From NCBI GenBank assembly GCA_021786215.1, contig JAJYNT010000056.1:1-6442 (forward strand): a stretch of 6,442 bases of DNA. Reading direction: 5' to 3'. The notes under the pieces are model-generated. The model did not search any database and was not told the DNA's origin. It was given only the letters and a program-made list of their open reading frames with translations. Numbering within the stretch: position 1 is the stretch's first letter; each line of letters begins with the position of its first letter. Source of the DNA: Chloroflexota bacterium. GTDB lineage: Bacteria > Chloroflexota > UBA6077. Made by a program: the position numbers and the translations under genes. Shown here piece after piece: positions 1-5,391 of this stretch.

Positions 1-1047
1 CAGTTCGTCCCCTACCTGTCTAATATCCAGCTTCTCTTTGCTGGCAAAGGACAGCGGTAGTAGCAGTTGGTAGCCTCGCTCCAGCTTCTCGAAGTTGTAG
101 CTGCGACCCCGGTAGAACAGAGCGGTCGGGTCGTCCTTACCGAACAGCTTCTCGGCCACTCTCTCCAAAGCCTCGATGCCAACGATCTCCTGATCCATCA
201 GCGGCACGTAACGAATCGGCGTCGGGGCAAAACCCTCCTCCACCATCCGTATGTACTTCGCCTGAGAGGCCTTCCAGGTGTCGAAGTAGCTGTCGGTCAC
301 CAGGTCGGGGATCACCCGATTGCACACCACCAGATCGCATGGGTAGTTGTACAGGTTCAGGTAGGTGGCGGTGCGCATCGCCTCTTTGACCACCATCTTC
401 TCGGCGTTGATTACCAGCCTAATGGAGGTCAGTGCCGGGTCTGTCAGCAATTTCTGCATCATGTCCAGTTGGTGGAACAGCCCTTCGATCGCATCGTAGA
501 CCTCGTTGCCGGGCATGGGTATGCCGGTGACGCTCTTCACGATCGGTCGGGCTACCTGGACCAGCCGGCGTTGGACAGGGAAGATCTTCTCCATCCACCA
601 ACGAGCGATCTCCGGGAAGGTCAGCAGTTCCAGGGTCTCGGCGGTGGGGGCGCAATCCACTACGAGGACGTCGTACTGGTGGCTATCGTGCAGCTTCACC
701 AGCTGTAGCAGACTGGCCAACTCGCCCATGCCCGGCGGGACCGCCAACTCCTCCGCGACGATGCCTTCCACTCCCCGCCAGGAGAGCAGGGTCTCCACAT
801 AGTTCTGAATAGTGCCCCAGTGGCTCTCCACCTCGTGGTAGATGTCCACCTCCAGACCCCACAGATTGTCTGTGACGGGGGTGGGCTCCGGTCCCAGAGG
901 CAGATCGAAAGAGTCGGCCAGACTGTGGGCCGCGTCGGTACTCAGCACGATGGTCTTGTATCCCAACCGGGAGGCCCTCAACGCCGTCGCCGCTGCCGTC
1001 GTTGTCTTGCCCACACCCCCCTTGCCGGTGTACAGCAAGATTCTCAT
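1..1047 (-). CDS. arsA: ArsA/Get3-family anion-transporting ATPase, C-terminus cut by window edge
   Basis: I translated this frame by hand: 349 codons are open from ATG at 1047 to base 1 with no stop, so the gene continues beyond the window. It opens with a deviant Walker A (P-loop) GKGGVGKTT at residues 8-16. Switch I, TDAAHSLADSF, is at 37-47, with D45 where Get3 has its catalytic Asp. Switch II, VDCAPTAETLELL, is at 130-142, and the base-recognition stretch VVCNRVIPD is at 240-248. These are the hallmarks of the ArsA/Get3 SIMIBI ATPases, which either energise arsenite efflux or deliver tail-anchored proteins. The last visible residues (GDEL) match the beginning of the HSP20-like C-terminal domain seen in many bacterial ArsA homologues; this is a family-based inference. 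The triple-Cys arsenite site is not evident, and no arsB, arsD or arsR is visible, so a role in arsenic resistance is unproven. A weak Shine-Dalgarno AAAGG lies 8 nt before the ATG. Confidence 0.93.
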   Translation of the reverse strand, partial: MRILLYTGKGGVGKTTTAAATALRASRLGYKTIVLSTDAAHSLADSFDLPLGPEPTPVTDNLWGLEVDIYHEVESHWGTIQNYVETLLSWRGVEGIVAEELAVPPGMGELASLLQLVKLHDSHQYDVLVVDCAPTAETLELLTFPEIARWWMEKIFPVQRRLVQVARPIVKSVTGIPMPGNEVYDAIEGLFHQLDMMQKLLTDPALTSIRLVINAEKMVVKEAMRTATYLNLYNYPCDLVVCNRVIPDLVTDSYFDTWKASQAKYIRMVEEGFAPTPIRYVPLMDQEIVGIEALERVAEKLFGKDDPTALFYRGRSYNFEKLERGYQLLLPLSFASKEKLDIRQVGDEL

Positions 1048-1086
1048 GGTGTTAGCCTTTGTCGAACAGAGTATGCGTGAGAGTCA

Positions 1087-1095
1087 ATTATACCA
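1087..1095 (-). promoter_or_regulatory. Extended -10 promoter for the ArsA-family gene
   Basis: The minus strand reads TGGTATAAT here, a perfect TGnTATAAT extended -10. It lies 39 nt upstream of the ATG at 1047, giving a short leader of about 30 nt. Nothing resembling TTGACA occurs 16-18 bp further upstream, as is usual for extended -10 promoters. The flanking repeat of the mobile element begins about 30 bp upstream of the hexamer, so the promoter core was not disrupted by the insertion. The call is from motif match only. Confidence 0.6.
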
Positions 1096-1124
1096 CCGGG
1101 GGAGGGGCGGGTTGAGGCCCGGAA

Positions 1125-1134
1125 GAGCTTGCAC
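1125..1134. repeat. Left copy of 10-bp direct repeat (likely target-site duplication)
   Basis: GAGCTTGCAC occurs here and again, identical and in the same orientation, at 1335-1344. The two copies sit exactly outside the terminal inverted repeats of the 200-bp element, which is the expected signature of transposition with a 10-bp target duplication. Confidence 0.75.
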
Positions 1135-1334
1135 CAGGGCCTTTTAGTTGTCATCCTGAGTATCCCAGGGTTCCGGGAACCCTGTGCGAAGCACAGAAAC
1201 TTGAAGTTTCTGAACAGCGACAGCGAAGGATCTCTCCAGTCGCGAGGAGATGCTTCGCTTACGCTCAGCATGACACGGTTGTGGCTCCGGCGGCGCTCTT
1301 TGTGGCTTCGTCATGGGAAGACTAAAAGGCCCTG
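1135..1334. mobile_element. 200-bp MITE-like non-autonomous element
   Basis: The element starts with CAGGGCCTTTTAGT (1135-1148) and ends with its perfect reverse complement ACTAAAAGGCCCTG (1321-1334). Ten-base identical direct repeats lie immediately outside. It contains no credible gene, so it would have to be moved by a transposase encoded elsewhere. From memory, CAGGG ends with 8-10-bp target duplications fit the ISAs1 family; this family assignment is inference. The interior is dominated by nested palindromes (see the repeat at 1149-1275). It occupies nearly all of the gap between the ROK-SIS stop codon (1351-1353) and the promoter of the ArsA-family gene, so it may affect read-through from the sugar operon. 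Confidence 0.75.
1149..1275. repeat. Palindrome-rich repeat of the TGTCATCCTGAG type, with four internal hairpins
   Basis: The outer arms TGTCATCCTGAG (1149-1160) and CTCAGCATGACA (1264-1275) are complementary at 11 of 12 positions. Inside are AGGGTTCC-g-GGAACCCT (1167-1183), TGTGC-gaa-GCACA (1183-1195) and AGAAACTT-g-AAGTTTCT (1195-1211). These three are perfect, and each shares its terminal base with the next. A fourth stem pairs GCGAAGGATCTC (1223-1234) with GAGATGCTTCGC (1247-1258), 11 of 12. The TGTCATCCTGAG...GCGAAGGATCT wording resembles palindromic repeats dispersed between genes in many environmental bacterial genomes (recalled, not searched). Confidence 0.8.
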
Positions 1335-1344
1335 GAGCTTGCAC
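1335..1344. repeat. Right copy of 10-bp direct repeat (likely target-site duplication)
   Basis: GAGCTTGCAC, identical to 1125-1134, abuts the right terminal inverted repeat. It ends 6 bp before the stop codon of the ROK-SIS gene, so the insertion spared that reading frame. Confidence 0.75.
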
Positions 1345-1350
1345 GGGGTG

Positions 1351-2949
1351 TCACATCCGACTGGAAACCGACTGCTCCTCTTTAGGCGTGAAGGCGTGAT
1401 CGATCACCTCACACCAGGCGTGAATGATGGCGTCGTGTTCCTCCTGCACGCGCGCCGTTGTCGATGAAGGGACCGCCAGGACGTGGCCGGCGCTGGGAAT
1501 GGCAAGCCCGCTCGCGCCGGTGAGGGCAATGGTGCCGGCTCCGATCTTCTCTGCCTCGGACAGAGCGCGCAAGACGTTCTTCGACTTGCCGCTGGTCGTG
1601 ATACCGATGACGAGGTCTCCGCTTTGCGCCAGACCGCGCACCTGGCGGGCAAATACCTCATCAAATGCGTAATCGTTGCCGATGCACGTGATCACAGCAG
1701 CGTCAGCGTTCAGCGCAATGGCCGGAAGTGGGCTCCGATCAGCCCTGAACCGGCCGGCGAGCTCGCCGGCAAGGTGCTGAGCCGTCGCCGCGCTGCCGCC
1801 GTTGCCGCACACCAACACCTTGCCGCCGCGTCTGAAAACGTCTACCAACAGCTGAGCGGTCCTGGTGATCGGCAAGGCCAGTTCTTCCATCGTCCGGCGG
1901 TGAACCTCTTCCCCGTCTTTCAACGAGTTGAGCACTCGTGAGAAATCCTTGGCTTCAGGCAAGGGCAAGCGGTGGTGGTGATAGGCATCAATCGCCGCCA
2001 TCAGCGCCATGGTGCTGCTAAGGTCATCCCCCAGGCGGGCGGGCACGACCTCACACGCCTTGGCGGTGACCTCGAGGGCTTCCTGACGCATGGCAGCCCG
2101 TGCCGGGCCGAGTAGCATCTCTCCCAGGAGCATGCCAAGCGTGCCTACCACTATCTTCTCCGGGTTGAGAATGTCGACAAGAATGCCCATCCCCCGGCCC
2201 AGCCACGTTCCCACCTCTTCGATCAATCGGTGGGCATCCGGTTCCCCGGACAGCGCGGCCTCCACGATTGCCCGCGTGGTGACTTCGCGATGCCCGAAAT
2301 CCAGCCCGCGGAGCCGTGCCATCTGGACGATCCCTGCTCCGCTGCAATAGCCCTCAAAAGACCCAGCTTTGCCGTACTCGGTTGGGCCATTCTCAGACAG
2401 GCGGATATGACCTACCTCGCCGGCGGCATCGGAGATACCATGGTAGATCTGCCCGTTCAGGATGATGCCGGCTCCCAGCCCTGTGCCCATGGTCAGATAG
2501 ATTAGGTTGCTTACACCTTGCCCCGCACCAAAGTAGAACTCGGCCAAAGCCCCCGCGTTACCATCGTGCTCGACCAGCACCGGCAGGCCGTAATGTTCTT
2601 CCAGCCGCTGCTTCAGCGGTACGTGGTCCCAGGTGGGCAAATGAGGAGGGGATTCAATGATGCCCCGCTCGATGTCCAGCGGACCTCCGATTGCCACGCT
2701 GATTGCCCCTGGCCGCTGCAGTCCTTTTGTTCGCGCGGAGGCGAGCACACGGTCAGCCGTGTCGACAATCCGCCCCCACGCCACATCAAAGGGTTGGCGA
2801 GCGGGAGTCGGAGCCTCCGCCCGATCCAAGATGTGTCCGTCCAGCGTTCCAAGAACCGCGGCGGTCTTTGTCCCGCCAATGTCTATACCAAGCACAAGCG
2901 GTTTCTTCAGGCCGTGCTCACCATTGTCGCTTTCCAGGTCATTTCCCAT
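1351..2949 (-). CDS. Fusion of ROK-family sugar kinase and GmhA-like SIS phosphosugar isomerase
   Basis: This 532-residue cytoplasmic protein joins two sugar enzymes. Residues about 17-325 are a ROK kinase: ATP loop DIGGTKT at 23-29, catalytic Asp in EHDGNAG (D129), phosphate loop GTGLGAG at 155-161, and GEVGH at 177-181 with H181. The usual ROK zinc motif CxCGxxGCxE appears at 190-199 as TEYGKAGSFE: all three Cys are replaced, while the glycines and E199 remain. Residues about 350-520 are a SIS domain of the sedoheptulose-7-phosphate isomerase (GmhA) type: GNGGSAA at 382-388 and TTSGKSKNV at 451-459. H392, E396, Q502 and H510 are spaced like the E. coli GmhA metal ligands H61, E65, Q172 and H180. 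The likely role is to phosphorylate an imported sugar and then interconvert aldose and ketose phosphate; the actual sugar is unknown. AGGTGA lies 7 nt before the ATG and supports this start. Confidence 0.93.
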   Translation of the reverse strand: MGNDLESDNGEHGLKKPLVLGIDIGGTKTAAVLGTLDGHILDRAEAPTPARQPFDVAWGRIVDTADRVLASARTKGLQRPGAISVAIGGPLDIERGIIESPPHLPTWDHVPLKQRLEEHYGLPVLVEHDGNAGALAEFYFGAGQGVSNLIYLTMGTGLGAGIILNGQIYHGISDAAGEVGHIRLSENGPTEYGKAGSFEGYCSGAGIVQMARLRGLDFGHREVTTRAIVEAALSGEPDAHRLIEEVGTWLGRGMGILVDILNPEKIVVGTLGMLLGEMLLGPARAAMRQEALEVTAKACEVVPARLGDDLSSTMALMAAIDAYHHHRLPLPEAKDFSRVLNSLKDGEEVHRRTMEELALPITRTAQLLVDVFRRGGKVLVCGNGGSAATAQHLAGELAGRFRADRSPLPAIALNADAAVITCIGNDYAFDEVFARQVRGLAQSGDLVIGITTSGKSKNVLRALSEAEKIGAGTIALTGASGLAIPSAGHVLAVPSSTTARVQEEHDAIIHAWCEVIDHAFTPKEEQSVSSRM

Positions 2950-2956
2950 GAGGCAT

Positions 2957-2962
2957 TCACCT
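2957..2962 (-). promoter_or_regulatory. Ribosome binding site of the ROK-SIS gene
   Basis: AGGTGA on the minus strand, 7 nt upstream of ATG at 2949. It fixes the start and gives a 22-residue leader ahead of the ATP loop. Confidence 0.7.
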
Positions 2963-2984
2963 ATTCATGCAGAGGGAGTCTGAC

Positions 2985-3015
2985 GGAATGAGCAGTCCAG
3001 CGAGCGCTCCATTCC
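2985..3015. other. Imperfect stem-loop in the 96-bp gap before the ROK-SIS gene
   Basis: GGAATG (2985-2990) can pair with CATTCC (3010-3015), and the stem can extend through AGC/GCT with a one-base bulge. No T-tract follows on either strand, so it is not a convincing intrinsic terminator. It might be an RNA-processing or stabilising hairpin between the UroD remnant and the kinase gene, or chance. Confidence 0.25.
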
Positions 3016-3045
3016 AAGGAGAGTCCGGCGTTAAGGCGCAGCTGG

Positions 3046-3410
3046 CTAACGCTTTTCTTGCAGCCTGGCGCGGATCCCGGCAGCCCGATCCAGGATCTCC
3101 TCGCGGCTGATGCCCGCCTCGGCATACATGGCGAAGATATTCGCATCTGGCGTTTCGGGCGGGATGGTGTGAGAGGCGGCGAGGATGTAGCCTCCGCCGT
3201 CTGCCGTCATGTGATCGATGAGTTGCGCCGTGGTTCGCCGGACCTCGGCTTCGCTTCGTTACCCATCGCCTCGCCCACGAACGCAGGAGGGATCTCCAGC
3301 AGTTCTGCCAGGTGCTGCGCCGTCGCCGGGTGGAACCACATGTAGACAGGCACTCGGTCCACAGGTTGCCGCCGGTTCAACGCGGCCGTCACGCGCTCTC
3401 GACGGTTCAT
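3046..3410 (-). pseudogene. Second UroD-like gene, internally deleted and frameshifted remnant
   Basis: An ATG at 3410 starts a classic UroD/methyltransferase-type N-terminus: MNRRERVTAALNRR, then DRVPVYMWFHPATA and an LLEIPPAFVGEAMGN segment, about 51 residues. The family-like sequence then stops, and that frame runs through unrelated residues to a stop at 3207. In another minus frame, 70 codons from 3258 to 3049 give a typical UroD C-terminus: EAEVRRTTAQLID, GGGYILAASHTIPPETP and NIFAMYAEAGIS, then a stop at 3046-3048. Family members are roughly 340-380 residues, so about 230 residues of the barrel are missing. The start has GAGAGG 6 nt upstream, overlapping the stop codon of the preceding UroD-like gene, so it was once translationally linked. 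The best explanation is an internal deletion that also changed frame; an assembly deletion is possible. Confidence 0.8.
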
Positions 3411-3420
3411 TCGCCGCCTC

Positions 3421-4392
3421 TCAATGTGCCTCTTGCACGGGATGGTACTGTCCCAAAGTCCGGAAGGCATCGACACATGCCTGGTAGTTGCTTTCAGACA
3501 TGCCGATGCTGTGATACTCCTCCACGTAGCCCAACAAGCCGCCATTGAGGCGCCCAAGGCTGTCAACGAGGACACGCACGTCGTCGAAGATCTCCTCGCG
3601 GGTGCCTGTGATGGAAGTCGTCTGGTAACTGACCGGACAGATGAAGCACACCTGGCCGCCGAAGCGCCTCCCCAATTCCTGAATGTCGTAAAGGTTGGGC
3701 TGAGAGATATTGAGCACGTCTACGCCAACCTCGACCAGGTCCGGAATGATCGGCAGGTATTGACCGCAGCAGTGAAAGTAGACGCGTAGTCCGAGGCGGT
3801 GAGCCAGAGCGAACTGATGGGCGTAGCGCGGTTTGAAGATTCGCCGCCAGCTTTGGGGCGAGATGAGCATGCCTTCCTGGGTGCCCCAATCGTCAAAGAA
3901 GGCCACGGCGTCGAACTGATAGCGGGGCAATTCCGCGATGAGCCGCTCTTCAAAACCGAACACCACGTCGGCCAGCCGGTTGACCTGGTCCGGCTCCAGC
4001 GCAAGGTCCAGCATCAGCTTGTCGAAGCCGCGCAGGCTCCACATGGTGGTGAAGCCGCTGAGCCCGAGGGCAGCCATGCGAAAGCGGTCAGCGTAGCGCC
4101 GTGTGAATTCTGGCACGTCGCGAAAACGTTCCGGATCCGCTGGGTCCGGCACCGCGAGCTTCTCCAAATCTCCCCAGTCCTGGATGAGATAAGAGGATGG
4201 CTGTCCCATCGTCTCGTCCAGGCGCTCCCAGGTGAAGCCCCACTCCGAACGGTCTCTATTAGGCCCCTGGTAGTGAAACTGGACCTCCATCGCCACGATA
4301 TCGGATTGGTCCTGATCCCGGTTGAAGAAATAGATCGGGACGTAGGATGGGCCGGTCCGGTCGATTGCCTTGAATACTTCATCCCTGCGCAC
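3421..4392 (-). CDS. UroD-superfamily protein, corrinoid-methyltransferase-like
   Basis: This 323-residue cytoplasmic protein has the uroporphyrinogen decarboxylase (TIM-barrel) fold family signature. Visible parts are RRDEVFKAIDRTGPSYVPIYFFNRD at 2-26 (split here as N-terminal RRDEVFKAIDRTG and the following VPIYFFNRD), WGDLEKLAVPDP at 73-84, FFDDWGTQEGMLISPQSW at 165-182, YFHCCGQYLPIIPDL at 205-219 and GVDVLNISQP at 223-232. H207-x-C209 resembles the H-x-C zinc motif of the MtaA/MtbA/CmuA methyltransferases. A distal Cys could be C249, C252 or C306. Its context, directly after a sugar ABC transporter, argues against haem synthesis. A role in demethylating or otherwise processing the transported compound is inference. 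I chose the GTG at 4392 because GAGAGG sits 5 nt upstream and homology begins there. The frame stays open to 4893, but that part overlaps the ATPase gene and shows no family resemblance. Confidence 0.88.
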   Translation of the reverse strand: MRRDEVFKAIDRTGPSYVPIYFFNRDQDQSDIVAMEVQFHYQGPNRDRSEWGFTWERLDETMGQPSSYLIQDWGDLEKLAVPDPADPERFRDVPEFTRRYADRFRMAALGLSGFTTMWSLRGFDKLMLDLALEPDQVNRLADVVFGFEERLIAELPRYQFDAVAFFDDWGTQEGMLISPQSWRRIFKPRYAHQFALAHRLGLRVYFHCCGQYLPIIPDLVEVGVDVLNISQPNLYDIQELGRRFGGQVCFICPVSYQTTSITGTREEIFDDVRVLVDSLGRLNGGLLGYVEEYHSIGMSESNYQACVDAFRTLGQYHPVQEAH

Positions 4393-4553
4393 GGTTGCCT
4401 CTCGGCATCCCAAATTCAGTGGCCGCCCTCGACGCTGCTGCCAGATTGGTACGTCCACGCGTCGGAGATGCGGCAGCCATGGTTCCGCGGCCGGCCGAGA
4501 CTCACTCTCCCAACACCTCCACAAGCTGTCCGGGCGATGCGGAAGCTGCCACC
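4393..4553. other. 161-bp gap with no supported gene
   Basis: This lies between the ATPase stop and the UroD-like start. I see no RNA gene, terminator or convincing promoter. It contains a 10-bp self-complementary CGGCCGGCCG at 4488-4497 and the UroD ribosome binding site at its left end. It is longer than the 4-nt and 10-nt spacings elsewhere in the operon. Confidence 0.5.
4398..4403 (-). promoter_or_regulatory. Ribosome binding site that sets the GTG start of the UroD-like gene
   Basis: GAGAGG on the minus strand, 5 nt upstream of GTG at 4392. It favours this start over any upstream codon in the open frame, which would overlap the ATPase gene. Confidence 0.65.
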
Positions 4554-5387
4554 TCAGCTCTCGATCGCTCGGAGGCCCTCTTCTTCTGTCCCGGGGTTCG
4601 CGCCGTCGCCTTCGAGCACGGCTGCCGGATGGCCTACCGCTTCGACGCCAACCATGAGACCAACAATCTCGTCCACCTTTGTCTGTGCCGTCTTCAACTC
4701 CCCAACCTTCGCACCACGCCGCATCACCACTATGCGGTCGGCGACGGCGAAAACATCCTGCATGTTGTGGCTGATGATGATGACCGCCACGCCTTGATCG
4801 CGCAGGGTGCGCACGAGTTTCAAGACCTTCTGCTGCTCGGAGACGCCCAACGCCGCGGTCGGCTCGTCCAAGATCATCAGTCTCACGTTCCAATAGATCG
4901 CGCGGGCGATGGCAACCGCTTGGCGCTGTCCGCCGGACAGGTTTCGAATGGGCTGCGTGAGGGTAGGGATGTGAATGCCAAGACGGTCCAGCACCGCCGC
5001 CGATTCCTCACGCATACGCTTTCGATCGAGGGTTGTAACCAGGCGACCTATGAAAGGCTTGAGGACTTCGCGCCCCAGAAAGACGTTCGAACCGACGTCG
5101 AGATTGTCCGCCAGCGCCAAATCCTGGTAGATAGTCTCGATGCCAAGGCGGCGTGCCTCACGCGGATCGTTGAGCATCATTTTCTGACCATCAAGACTGA
5201 CTTCGCCTTCGTCGGGCTTGTAGACCCCTGAAATCATCTTGATGAGTGTGGACTTGCCAGCACCGTTATCGCCGACAATGCCGACCACCTCGTTCGCATG
5301 GACATCGAGGCTCACTCCATCGACGGCAGTGAGGCCGCCAAAGCGCTTCCGCAGACCTACCGCACGCAGTACGGGTACTGGTTCCAT
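4554..5387 (-). CDS. Sugar ABC transporter ATP-binding protein (single-domain, FrcA-like)
   Basis: This 277-residue cytoplasmic ATPase would couple ATP hydrolysis to the RbsC-type permease encoded just upstream. It has Walker A GDNGAGKST at 39-47, Q-loop Q88 in YQDLALADNL, the signature LSGGQRQ at 150-156, Walker B LMILDEPT at 170-177 and the switch His H207 in IISHNM. The sequence around the Q-loop and the wording GVYKPDEGEVSLDG are typical of the carbohydrate (CUT2) class. RbsA, XylG and AraG of that class carry two ATPase domains in about 500 residues; this protein has only one, like FrcA, so it would act as a dimer. The last 30 or so residues are a variable acidic tail. The ATG at 5387 follows the permease stop by 4 nt, and its AGGTGA overlaps that stop, indicating translational coupling. 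Confidence 0.95.
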   Translation of the reverse strand: MEPVPVLRAVGLRKRFGGLTAVDGVSLDVHANEVVGIVGDNGAGKSTLIKMISGVYKPDEGEVSLDGQKMMLNDPREARRLGIETIYQDLALADNLDVGSNVFLGREVLKPFIGRLVTTLDRKRMREESAAVLDRLGIHIPTLTQPIRNLSGGQRQAVAIARAIYWNVRLMILDEPTAALGVSEQQKVLKLVRTLRDQGVAVIIISHNMQDVFAVADRIVVMRRGAKVGELKTAQTKVDEIVGLMVGVEAVGHPAAVLEGDGANPGTEEEGLRAIES

Positions 5388-5391
5388 CTTC

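Noticed and set aside
67..708. Plus-strand open frame of 213 codons
   Set aside because: It is antisense to the ArsA-family ATPase, whose switch II and base-recognition motifs lie on the minus strand in this stretch.
1129..1467. Short open frames across the intergenic repeat, on both strands
   Set aside because: They run through palindromes of the mobile element and have no recognisable domain or start signal.
4499..4553. Frameshifted continuation of the ATPase C-terminus (another minus frame reads a short ASASPGQLVEVLGE-like stretch)
   Set aside because: The stretch is short, has no family match I can name, and the ATPase is already of normal length for a single-domain protein.
3799..4797. 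Plus-strand open frame of 332 codons
   Set aside because: It lies antisense to the UroD-like and ATPase genes, both of which show clear family motifs. Its translation has no recognisable domain, so it is a GC-rich shadow frame.
4393..4893. Possible 167-residue N-terminal extension of the UroD-like protein
   Set aside because: The frame is open, but it overlaps the ATPase gene on the same strand and reads as Arg-rich sequence without family resemblance. A good ribosome binding site precedes GTG 4392.
4395..5231. Plus-strand open frame of 278 codons
   Set aside because: It is antisense to the ABC ATPase, whose Walker A, signature and Walker B are all intact in the minus frame.
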